Origin: CAYUKK01 sp964445305
Lineage (GTDB): Bacteria > Acidobacteriota > Aminicenantia > Aminicenantales > UBA8522
DNA: 41,397 bases
Reading direction: 5' to 3'
Assembly (NCBI GenBank): GCA_964445305.1
Contig: CAYUKK010000061.1
Span: forward strand, 1-41,397
This document shows, in pieces, positions 33,974-41,223 of the stretch. The notes under the pieces are model-generated. The model was not told the origin of the DNA and made no database searches. It saw only the letters and a program-made list of their open reading frames with translations. Each line of letters opens with the position of its first letter. Position 1 is the stretch's first letter. The position numbers and the translations under genes are program-made.

Positions 33974-34468
33974 TCATGATTTAGGCACTTTCTTGAGCCT
34001 CTTCTTTTCGATCAAGAGCTGACCCTGATAAGAGACATAGCTGAGGAGAATCATAACCCTGTCCTTATCGCTGAGTTCTTTTTTGAAAATTCCCCGCAAT
34101 CCCTTCAACGGCCCCTCGACTATTTCGACTTCATCCCCAATGGCGGGCTCTTCACCGTACTTGGCCAGCTCAATCAGGCCATTGACCTCGCGGCTCTTGA
34201 TCTCCTGGATGACCTCCTCCGGGATGGGGATGGGCCCTTCCCGGTTCCCGACCACGCGTTTCACGCCGCGCGTGAAGCGGACGAGCTGGTACTGCCGGGG
34301 AAACTCGAAGAGAAGGAACCCATAGCCGGGAAAGAAAGGCTTTATCCGGCCCTCGCTCTGGTAGACGGGGTTATAGTAGTTGAACCCAGCCTCTTCAAAA
34401 ATCTTTTTGACCTGGAATTCTTTCTTCGGCTTGGTGTTGATGACGAACCAGCTTTTCCCAGCTTCCAC
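33974..34468 (-). CDS. NusG-like transcription antitermination factor (RfaH/UpxY type)
   Basis: The 164-aa protein has an N-terminal NGN domain (SWFVINTKPKKEFQVKKIFEE; KPFFPGYGFLLFEF; RGVKRVVGNREGPIPIPEE) and a C-terminal KOW domain (IGDEVEIVEGPLKGLRGIFK). It is a specialised NusG paralogue: it is not near secE or ribosomal protein genes but directly precedes a sugar aminotransferase, as RfaH, UpxY and LoaP-type factors often do. Such proteins bind RNA polymerase and promote read-through of long exopolysaccharide operons. The start is GTG (34466-34468) with AAGGAG 6 nt upstream, and only 3 nt separate it from the amidohydrolase stop. Confidence 0.88.
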   Translation of the reverse strand: MEAGKSWFVINTKPKKEFQVKKIFEEAGFNYYNPVYQSEGRIKPFFPGYGFLLFEFPRQYQLVRFTRGVKRVVGNREGPIPIPEEVIQEIKSREVNGLIELAKYGEEPAIGDEVEIVEGPLKGLRGIFKKELSDKDRVMILLSYVSYQGQLLIEKKRLKKVPKS

Positions 34469-34471
34469 CTG

Positions 34472-35326
34472 TCACTCCTTATCCCCGGTTTCCTCAGTCA
34501 ATCCAAAAGACTTGTAGAAGCCTGGCCGCCGGTCAGGCAGGAAATGCCTCTTGGCGAACGAAGCGCTAATCTTATCCAAATCACAATCGGCGCAGAGGAT
34601 AAAATCTCGCTCCGCCGGCGCCCGAGCAATGACCCGGCCGTCGGGGTCGACAACGTAGGATTCACCGGCAAACCAATCAACCTCCTCCTTTCCCACGCGA
34701 TTGACGAGAGCCGCAAAATATCCGTTCTGGAAAGCGGCCACCCGAAGCTCCGCCTCAAAGATACCTTCTGTCCATTCGCCCACTGCGCCCGCCTGCGGCA
34801 CGACAACAAGCTGGGCGCCGTGAAGTCCGAGCGAGCGCATAACCTCAGGGAAGTGGCGGTCATAACAGATGGCCACCCCTACCCGGCCCGCCCGTGTCTC
34901 GTAGACGCGTGGCGCGTCGGGCGAGGGCGTGTAGTATCCTTTCTCATGAAACCCCGGGCCCTCCATGATATGGACCATGCGCGTGACTCCAAGGAGGCGA
35001 CCGTCGGCATCGATGACGGGCGATGCATCATAAGTCCGACCGTCCTCTTGTCTCTCGAAAAGGTTGAGGACAGCCACGGCTTTGTGCTCTCGGCAAAGCC
35101 GGGCAAAGAGCTCGGTAGTCGGGCCGGGGATGCTTTCGGCAAGAGCCAGGAGTTGTGGAGTGGCCGGCCTTTGGGGGAGAAACGGCAGGAAAGCCAGCTC
35201 GGCGAACGCGATAAGGTCAGCGCCATTTCGTGCCGCCTCCCGGAACGCCTCGGTTCCCCGGGCCAAATTCTCTTCATAGTCTGGCGTGGCGTGCTGCTGG
35301 ACGAGGGCTATTCTTATTTTACTCAT
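34472..35326 (-). CDS. Carbon-nitrogen hydrolase (nitrilase superfamily, N-carbamoylputrescine amidase-like)
   Basis: The 284-aa protein has the nitrilase fold and most resembles N-carbamoylputrescine amidase. The catalytic Glu is E43 (FAELAF) and the nucleophile is C154 (VAICYDRHFPE). At the position of the catalytic Lys (usually YRKxHI) the sequence reads T-R-M117-V-H-I, so the Lys is absent unless another lysine, such as K129 in FHEKGYY, substitutes. The substrate is therefore uncertain. A weak Shine-Dalgarno precedes ATG 35326. The NusG-like gene follows after 3 nt. The region upstream toward pepP is a pyrimidine-rich tract on the plus strand. Confidence 0.85.
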   Translation of the reverse strand: MSKIRIALVQQHATPDYEENLARGTEAFREAARNGADLIAFAELAFLPFLPQRPATPQLLALAESIPGPTTELFARLCREHKAVAVLNLFERQEDGRTYDASPVIDADGRLLGVTRMVHIMEGPGFHEKGYYTPSPDAPRVYETRAGRVGVAICYDRHFPEVMRSLGLHGAQLVVVPQAGAVGEWTEGIFEAELRVAAFQNGYFAALVNRVGKEEVDWFAGESYVVDPDGRVIARAPAERDFILCADCDLDKISASFAKRHFLPDRRPGFYKSFGLTEETGDKE

Positions 35327-35453
35327 ATGGCTCTTCTTCGACTTTTCTTGTCCCGTCTTCTATCCTTTTCTATTCTATTATTATCATTTTATCGCCGGGA
35401 TGCATTCTCTCTTTTTCTTCTCTTCTGCAGTCTTATCTCCCTCTCCCCTTTTT
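35327..35453. other. Pyrimidine-rich gap between pepP and the amidohydrolase gene
   Basis: These 127 bp are strongly enriched in T and C on the plus strand (purine-rich on the coding strand). No gene or palindrome is visible. The minus strand carries an A/T-rich part that could hold a promoter for the amidohydrolase, but no paired -35/-10 boxes are convincing. Confidence 0.45.
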
Positions 35454-36848
35454 CTATTTTCCACTTGCCATCGCTTTTTCCACTTCCTCGATTGTCTTGG
35501 GGATGGGGCGACCAAGGACTCGACAGCCATTTTCGGTGACGAGGACATCATCCTCGATGCGGATGCCGCCGAAATGGCGGTAAGCCTCTACTCGGACGTA
35601 ATGGATAAAATCCTGGAACTTGTTCTCACCCCGCCATTTATCGATAAGATCCGGAATAAAATAGACGCCCGGCTCGACGGTCAGGACAAAGCCCGGCCGC
35701 AGCTCCCGGGCCATGCGGAGATAAGCCAGCCCGAACTGTTCACTCCTCTTGACGGTCTTGTTGTAACCTACGTGGTTCTCGCCCAGGCCTTCCATGTCGT
35801 GGACGTCCAGTCCGAGCATGTGGCCAATGCCGTGGGGAAAAAAGAGAGCGTGGGCGCCCGCAGCCACCGCCTCGTCGATATCTCCCTTCATTAGCCCGAG
35901 TTCTTTAAGGCCTAAAGCCATGGCGCGGGCCGCCGCCAGGTGAACGTCTTTATACTTGACCCCTGGCCTGATCATTTCGATGGCCTTGAGCTGACCGCGG
36001 AGGACAACCTCATAAATGCTCCGCTGCCTTGGTGAAAACTCGCCGCTCACCGGAATGGTCCGGGTGATGTCGGAAGCATACCCGAGCGCGGATGAAGCGC
36101 CGGCGTCGATAACGAGGAGCCGGCCCTTCTCGAGCTTGTTGCCGTGGTAGTGATTATGGAGAATCTGGCCGTTGATAGTCAGGATGGTTGGGAAAGCGGT
36201 CTGACAGCCATGGGCCAGGGCGATGCCTTCGATCTCGCCGACGATATCACGCTCATAAAGCCCGGGCCGCGTCCTCGCCATGGCGGCGAGGTACATTTTC
36301 CGCGTGACCTCGAGGGCTTTTTCTATCTCGGCGATTTCTCCTCCGTCCTTAGTCGAACGCTGGCTGACGACTGCCTTGATGAGTTCAGTTGAAGCAGCCT
36401 TCTTAAGGCTGGCAGCTGGCCTTTTAAGAAGGGCGGATAGCCTGGCGACCGTCTCGGCCCGGTAGGGCGGGAGAAAGTGAACCGTCCTCCCCTTATTTCG
36501 CGCTTCTCCGACTACATCCTCGAGGCAAGCCAGGGGCGCTGTCGAACGAACGCCGGCCGCCTCAGCCCGCTCCTTGAGCGAGGGAAGATGGCCCATCCAG
36601 ATGATGTCCTCAAGGGTAATGTCGTCCCCGAAGAGCTTCTCCTGGCCAGTATCCGCGTCGATCGTGGCGGCGAGAGACGGCGTGTCGAGGCCGAAATAGT
36701 AGAGAAATGTGCTATCCTGACGAAAAGGATAGGTGTTGGCCGGATAGTTCATCGGGCTCTCTTCGTTGCCCAAGAAAAGGATAAGGCCAGATTTTACTTG
36801 CTGGCGCAAGATTCGCCGTCGCTTCTTGTATACGCTGATGTCAAACAT
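35454..36848 (-). CDS. pepP: Xaa-Pro aminopeptidase (M24B family)
   Basis: Dimetal aminopeptidase that removes N-terminal residues before proline. The 464-aa product has an AMP_N domain (MFDISVYKKRRRILRQQV and on to about residue 160) and a pita-bread catalytic domain. Metal ligands are visible as two Asp in LLVIDAGASSALGYASDITR, His in FPHGIGHMLGLDVHD, Glu in FVLTVEPGVYF and Glu in GGIRIEDDVLV. The ATG at 36848 follows AAAGGAG (minus strand, 36854-36860) by 5 nt; a longer TTG start is rejected because it would lie within the Shine-Dalgarno region. A TAAAAT at 36872-36877 is a possible -10. Confidence 0.95.
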   Translation of the reverse strand: MFDISVYKKRRRILRQQVKSGLILFLGNEESPMNYPANTYPFRQDSTFLYYFGLDTPSLAATIDADTGQEKLFGDDITLEDIIWMGHLPSLKERAEAAGVRSTAPLACLEDVVGEARNKGRTVHFLPPYRAETVARLSALLKRPAASLKKAASTELIKAVVSQRSTKDGGEIAEIEKALEVTRKMYLAAMARTRPGLYERDIVGEIEGIALAHGCQTAFPTILTINGQILHNHYHGNKLEKGRLLVIDAGASSALGYASDITRTIPVSGEFSPRQRSIYEVVLRGQLKAIEMIRPGVKYKDVHLAAARAMALGLKELGLMKGDIDEAVAAGAHALFFPHGIGHMLGLDVHDMEGLGENHVGYNKTVKRSEQFGLAYLRMARELRPGFVLTVEPGVYFIPDLIDKWRGENKFQDFIHYVRVEAYRHFGGIRIEDDVLVTENGCRVLGRPIPKTIEEVEKAMASGK

Positions 36849-36986
36849 CGAGGCTCCTTTCAAGAGTGGCGATTTTAGTAGTGAAAATAAAACCTATTTC
36901 CCTATACCAAATTACAGGGTTTTATTCAAGAAAGACGCTCAAAAATTGCAACGTTTGGATCGATATGCCCGGCGATGGGCATGGGT

Positions 36987-37024
36987 GACGCGCGGGAAGG
37001 ACGGGGACGCGCCAGGAAGGACCC
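36987..37024 (+). repeat. Imperfect 19-bp tandem repeat (two copies)
   Basis: Both copies begin GACGCGC and share GGAAGGAC; they differ at a few positions. They lie 83-120 bp upstream of the hydroxyproline-enzyme start and could be regulator-binding sites. Confidence 0.6.
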
Positions 37025-37070
37025 ATTCTCATCACGGAATGAAGGATGATTATCATGGAGGATGAGCGCT

Positions 37071-37090
37071 ATTTTTTATGATTTTTTATG
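37071..37090 (+). repeat. Perfect 10-bp tandem repeat ATTTTTTATG
   Basis: Two exact adjacent copies lie one base upstream of the -10 box at 37092-37097, in the position where a -35 region would be. No good -35 consensus is present, so the repeat may bind an activator. Confidence 0.8.
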
Positions 37091-37091
37091 C

Positions 37092-37097
37092 TAAAAT
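37092..37097 (+). promoter_or_regulatory. -10 box of the hydroxyproline-enzyme gene, predicting a leaderless mRNA
   Basis: TAAAAT ends 9 nt before the ATG at 37107, which predicts transcription start at about 37104 and a 3-nt leader. The -35 region (CTATTT at 37069-37074) is poor. No Shine-Dalgarno is present. Confidence 0.5.
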
Positions 37098-37106
37098 AAG
37101 AAAAAA

Positions 37107-38171
37107 ATGGCTGCTTATCCTGAATGGAAGACGCCGGAAACATGGCGCGTCATCCGGACGATTGATGCTCACGTCGCCGGCGAACCGCTTCGAGTCATCA
37201 CCGAAGGCCTTCCCCCTATTCCCGGGAAGACCATGCTCGAGAAACGGAGCTATGCTATCCAACATCTCGACGAGCTACGGAGAGCACTCCTGTGGGAACC
37301 GCGCGGGCATGCCGACATGTATGGCTGCGTCTTGACGGAGCCCGTTTCCTCAGATAGCCATCTCGGCGTCCTCTTCCTTCACAATGAAGGTTTCAGCACG
37401 ATGTGCGGTCACGGCATTATCGGGTTGGTGACGGTAGCCATCGAAACGGGCATAATCAAAAAACTGGAACGAGTGAAGGAGAAAGAGGGAAAGGAAGGAC
37501 GAAAGGTCAGCCTCAAAATCGATACTCCCGCCGGCCAGGTCAAGGCGACCGCAGAAATGGCCAACGGCCGGGTCAAGTCGGTTTCTTTCCTCAACGTCCC
37601 TTCCTTTGTTTACGTCAAAGGCAGGGAAGTCGAAGTCGAGGGAATTGGACGCGTGCGCTACGATGTTGCCTTTGGTGGCGCTTTCTATGTCTTTGTCGAT
37701 GCGGAGGAGCTCGGTGTTCGGCTCGTCCCCGAGGAATTCCGTCGCTTGATTGAGCTGGGCAGCCGGATCAAACGAGCTGTGGCGACGACGCTTCCGGTTC
37801 ACCATCCTTTCGAGCGAGAATTGGGCTTTCTTTACGGGACGATCATCGTCGGCAAGCCAGCCGACTCGCGGCACCACAGCCGGAATGTCTGCGTCTTTGC
37901 CGACGGCGAAGTCGACCGTAGCCCAACCGGTACGGGCGTGAGCGCCCGAGCAGCGCTGCACTTTGCCAGGGGCGAGCTGGCCATCGGCGATTCGTTTACC
38001 GTCGAGAGCATAATCGGGACTTGCTTCCGGGGCCGGCTGGCCAAGAGAACCCGGTTTGGGCCCTACGAGGCTGTCATTCCTGAGGTTACGGGCACCGCTT
38101 ATATTACCGGGCGACATGAGTTCCTCATTGCCCCTGACGACCCTCTTCGCGGTGGCTTCCTCCTCCGATAG
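37107..38171 (+). CDS. Proline racemase family protein, probable trans-3-hydroxy-L-proline dehydratase
   Basis: The 354-aa protein is a full-length proline-racemase-family enzyme. The first catalytic cysteine is present (C100 in STMCGHGIIG). The second, normally Cys in DRSPCGTGT, is Thr here (T274 in DRSPTGTGVSAR). That Cys/Thr combination marks trans-3-hydroxy-L-proline dehydratases, which make an unsaturated pyrroline that is then reduced to proline; racemases and 4-hydroxyproline epimerases keep both cysteines. A Lys/Glu-rich insert (LERVKEKEGKEGRK, about 120-133) is unusual. The upstream region suggests regulated, leaderless expression. The role would be use of hydroxyproline-containing peptides; the divergent pepP would fit, but the link is inferred. 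Confidence 0.88.
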   Translation: MAAYPEWKTPETWRVIRTIDAHVAGEPLRVITEGLPPIPGKTMLEKRSYAIQHLDELRRALLWEPRGHADMYGCVLTEPVSSDSHLGVLFLHNEGFSTMCGHGIIGLVTVAIETGIIKKLERVKEKEGKEGRKVSLKIDTPAGQVKATAEMANGRVKSVSFLNVPSFVYVKGREVEVEGIGRVRYDVAFGGAFYVFVDAEELGVRLVPEEFRRLIELGSRIKRAVATTLPVHHPFERELGFLYGTIIVGKPADSRHHSRNVCVFADGEVDRSPTGTGVSARAALHFARGELAIGDSFTVESIIGTCFRGRLAKRTRFGPYEAVIPEVTGTAYITGRHEFLIAPDDPLRGGFLLR

Positions 38172-38456
38172 CTGGGGAGCTTCATCCTGGAAGTTGTGAC
38201 CATTAACTGCCCATTCCGCCTTGCTTCTCGGCTCACCTCGTTACCTAAACTCAACGCAGCTTGAAATCGGGTTGGCTTCATGATCGGCCGATCAGCCAAT
38301 AAGCTCCCGCCTTGATTTCCGCTCCCTCTGGATGCAGAGAAGAAAAGATAAAAGAGCATCCCCAACGGAAGACAGCCAAAAAGGAAAAGAGAAAAATGGG
38401 AGGATGAGCGGACCCCCGAAAGCAGAAAGATGAGAGGCAACAGAGGATCTGGGGAG
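38172..38456. other. Convergent intergenic region with palindromes
   Basis: No gene is recognised in these 285 bp between convergent units. The notable elements are the palindrome at 38272-38299 and a second inverted repeat, GGATGC (38330-38335) with GCATCC (38356-38361). The right half is purine-rich on the plus strand. No hairpin with a T-run is obvious. Confidence 0.55.
38272..38299. repeat. Long imperfect palindrome
   Basis: TTGGC (38272-38276) and GCCAA (38295-38299) flank a perfect 14-bp palindrome TGATCGGCCGATCA (38281-38294), with four extra bases (TTCA) on the left. It could be a hairpin that ends either converging transcript or a binding site. Confidence 0.7.
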
Positions 38457-38849
38457 TTAGTTATAAACCTGGCTCAAAGCGCTCTCAATCGTTGATTGGA
38501 GTTCAGTCTCCTCAAAAGGCTTGGTGATGAACCCGTAGCGAGCGCTGCCGTCGGCCCTCTCCAGCGTTTTTTCGTCCCCGAAAGCAGTTATGTAAATAAC
38601 GGGGACATTGTATTCAAAGAAGATTTGCTTGGCTGCCTCGATACCATCAAGCTCTCCCTTGAGCTTGATATCCATCAACACAAGATGGGGCTTGTCAACA
38701 GCCACTTTCTGGAGGGATTCTTCCCCTGTGTCGACGACCTCGAGCTGGCTGAACCCGAGTTTGCGAAGCATGAATTGAATATCCATGGCGATGATGGCTT
38801 CATCTTCAACGACGAGGATCTTAAAGGAATTGGACGTTCCGAAAACCAT
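38457..38849 (-). CDS. Single-domain response regulator (CheY-like receiver)
   Basis: The 130-aa protein is one receiver domain without an output domain. The acidic pair is in ILVVEDEAI, the phospho-acceptor Asp in LVLMDIKLKGELDG, the switch Thr in VIYITAFGDEKTLE, and the conserved Lys in ITKPFEETEL. ATG 38849 is favoured by GAGG (minus strand, 38858-38861) 8 nt upstream; ATG 38867 gives six more residues but has no Shine-Dalgarno. It lies 79 bp after copA on the same strand. No histidine kinase is in the window, so its partner is unknown. Confidence 0.9.
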   Translation of the reverse strand: MVFGTSNSFKILVVEDEAIIAMDIQFMLRKLGFSQLEVVDTGEESLQKVAVDKPHLVLMDIKLKGELDGIEAAKQIFFEYNVPVIYITAFGDEKTLERADGSARYGFITKPFEETELQSTIESALSQVYN

Positions 38850-38928
38850 ACTCATAACCTCATCCATTTAGTCGAAAAAACCTTGTAAAAATTGAAAAAA
38901 AAGCGAAAATTGTAGGTAGTAATCGGGG

Positions 38929-41223
38929 TCAGGAAGCGAGCTCGATTTTTCTTAGTCGCAACGAGTTGGAGACGACGGATACAGAGCTGAAGGCCATGGC
39001 GGCGGCGGCAAGAATGGGGTTCAGAAGAAGGCCAAAGAAGGGATAGAGGACACCAGCGGCGACAGGAATCCCGGCCGTGTTGTAGAAAAAGGCCCAGAAG
39101 AGATTCTGCTTGATGATGCGGATGGTCTTTTTGCTCAATTCGATGGCCGAAGCGACAGCTCTCAGGTCTCCCTTGATGAGGGTAATGTCCGACGCTTCTA
39201 TGGCCACGTCGGTGCCGGAGCCCAGGGCAATCCCGATATCCGCCTGGGCGAGGGCTGGAGCATCGTTAATCCCATCCCCGACCATAGCCACCTTTCGACC
39301 CTCCGACTGGAGCTTCTTGATTACGTCCACCTTGTCCTTGGGGAGGACCTCAGGGAAAACATCGTCAATGCCGACCTTTCGGGCCATCGCCTCCGCTGTT
39401 TTCCGGTTGTCGCCAGTTACCATAACCACATGAAGCCCCATTTTCTGAAGTCTCTTGACCGCCTCGAACGAGCCTTCCTTGAGCGTGTCCGCGATTCCCA
39501 AAACCGCCGCCACCTCTCCAGAAACAGCAATGTAAACGGCCGTCTTTCCCTCGTCACTGAGTTTCTCGGCTTCTCTCCTCAGGTCCAGGATTTCAATTCG
39601 CCGGTTCTCGAGAAATCTGGCGTTGCCGAGGATGATTTGCCGACCCTTGACAGTGGCCTCGACGCCTTGCCCCTCGATGACCCGAAAATTGTCTGGCTCC
39701 AGGGGTTCTATCCCCTTTTCCCGCGCTCTTTTCAGGATAGCATCGGCCAGGGGGTGTTCGGAATTTTTCTCCGCCGCAGCCGCATAGCTCAGGATTTCCT
39801 GTTCAGGGAAACCCTCCCCGAGGATAATATCCGTCACTTCTGGCTCTCCCCTGCTCAGCGTTCCTGTTTTGTCAAGAACAATCGTGTCGACCTTATGGGC
39901 TATTTCCAGGCTTTCTCCGCCCTTAATGAGGATCCCATTCTCTGCCCCTTTCCCCGTCCCGACGAGAACAGCCGTGGGCGTGGCTAACCCGAGGGCGCAG
40001 GGGCAGGCAATGATGAGCACAGCAACAAAATTGAGCAAGGCCAGAGTCAGCGCCGGCGGAGGCCCAAGAATGAACCAGATGACAAAAGTGATGACGGCGA
40101 TTGACATGACGATGGGAACGAAATATGCGGCAATGACATCAGCCAGTCTTTGAATCGGCGCCTTGGAGCTCTGGGCCTCCTCAATGAGCCTGATGATTTG
40201 GGCGAGTGTCGTGTCTTTGCCCACTTTTCTCGCCTCAAACTTGAAGCTTCCAGACTTGTTGATCGTTGCGCCGATGACTTCACTTCCGGGTGTTTTTTTT
40301 ACGGGGATGCTCTCGCCGGTGATCATCGACTCGTCGACAGCAGATCTTCCTTCCCGGACGATTCCATCGACCGGGATTCTCTCGCCAGGCCTGACGACAA
40401 CAATGTCGCCGACGACAACTTCCTCAACGGGGATGTCTATCTCTTTTCCTTCCCTTATGACGCGGGCTGTTTTGGGCTGCAAGCCGATGAGCTTTTTAAT
40501 GGCCTCTGAGGTCTGGCCCTTGGCTCTGGCCTCGAGCAGCCTTCCGAGAAGGATGAAAACGATGATCAGAGCTGAAGTATCGAAATAGACGTTGGCCTTG
40601 ATTCCCCCTGCTTCGAAGAGTTGGGGCCATAAGGTCGCCAGAACGCTATAAACATAGGCGGCAGAAGTGCCAACGGCGATAAGGGTGTTCATGTCCGCGC
40701 TTCTGTGTCGGAGAGCTCTCCAGGCGCCGTTATAGAATGACCATCCGATTACGAATTGAATGGGCGTCGCGAGAGCCCAGAGGACGTAGAAATTGCCCAA
40801 GAATACGGGAACCCAGGGAAACCAGTGCCGCATGCTTCCCAAAAAAACGAGAATGCCCAGGACCAGGCCGGCGATGAATTTGAGTTTGAGCTTCCTGTAT
40901 TCTTTCTCCCGGGCCAATTTTTCCGAATCTAAGGTCTTTTCGCCCGGAGGCGGCTCAGCAACCTCATAACCGGTCGCCTCGATGGCTCGCTTGATCTCCT
41001 CCAGGTTGAGGAGGGACGGCTCGTAATCCACCCTCGCTTTCTCGGTGGCCAGATTCACCGCGGCGCCGGTAACACCTTGGGTCTGAAGCAGCGCTTTCTC
41101 AATCTTCTGGACACAGGAAGCACAGTGCATTCCTCGGATGGAAAGCTCAACCGAAGAAATCCCGGCCCTGCTCGGTTGTTTTGGGCGGCCCATGTCGACG
41201 CCTCCAGCTTTCGTCTCGTTCAT
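38929..41223 (-). CDS. copA: Copper-translocating P1B-type ATPase
   Basis: The 764-aa pump exports Cu(I). An N-terminal HMA domain carries C34 and C37 (GMHCASCVQ). The core has the TGES actuator motif, the membrane C407-P-C409 in IIACPCALGLATP, the phosphorylated D451 in DKTGT, the HP motif in SEHPLADAIL, and GDGINDAPALAQAD. The last helices contain YN and MxxSS-type residues (FYNTAGIP; MAFSSVSVVSN) that mark Cu(I)-specific P1B-1 ATPases. An AGAGG Shine-Dalgarno lies 8 nt before the ATG. It precedes a response-regulator gene; no CsoR or CueR gene is visible, so regulation is unknown. Confidence 0.96.
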   Translation of the reverse strand: MNETKAGGVDMGRPKQPSRAGISSVELSIRGMHCASCVQKIEKALLQTQGVTGAAVNLATEKARVDYEPSLLNLEEIKRAIEATGYEVAEPPPGEKTLDSEKLAREKEYRKLKLKFIAGLVLGILVFLGSMRHWFPWVPVFLGNFYVLWALATPIQFVIGWSFYNGAWRALRHRSADMNTLIAVGTSAAYVYSVLATLWPQLFEAGGIKANVYFDTSALIIVFILLGRLLEARAKGQTSEAIKKLIGLQPKTARVIREGKEIDIPVEEVVVGDIVVVRPGERIPVDGIVREGRSAVDESMITGESIPVKKTPGSEVIGATINKSGSFKFEARKVGKDTTLAQIIRLIEEAQSSKAPIQRLADVIAAYFVPIVMSIAVITFVIWFILGPPPALTLALLNFVAVLIIACPCALGLATPTAVLVGTGKGAENGILIKGGESLEIAHKVDTIVLDKTGTLSRGEPEVTDIILGEGFPEQEILSYAAAAEKNSEHPLADAILKRAREKGIEPLEPDNFRVIEGQGVEATVKGRQIILGNARFLENRRIEILDLRREAEKLSDEGKTAVYIAVSGEVAAVLGIADTLKEGSFEAVKRLQKMGLHVVMVTGDNRKTAEAMARKVGIDDVFPEVLPKDKVDVIKKLQSEGRKVAMVGDGINDAPALAQADIGIALGSGTDVAIEASDITLIKGDLRAVASAIELSKKTIRIIKQNLFWAFFYNTAGIPVAAGVLYPFFGLLLNPILAAAAMAFSSVSVVSNSLRLRKIELAS

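Larger units (their letters stand above)
36864..37106. other. Divergent intergenic region with two tandem repeats
   Basis: No gene is seen in these 243 bp. The region holds a hairpin (ATGCCC 36965-36970 with GGGCAT 36977-36982), an imperfect tandem repeat of about 19 bp (36987-37005 and 37006-37024, both starting GACGCGC and containing GGAAGGAC), an inverted repeat ATGAT-T-ATCAT (37046-37056), and a perfect tandem ATTTTTTATG (37071-37090). A TAAAAT -10 box sits at 37092-37097. Confidence 0.6.

Noticed and set aside
36961..36985. Rho-independent terminator at the ATGCCC/GGGCAT hairpin
   Set aside because: No T-run follows on either strand and the hairpin lies between divergent genes, where a terminator has no obvious role.
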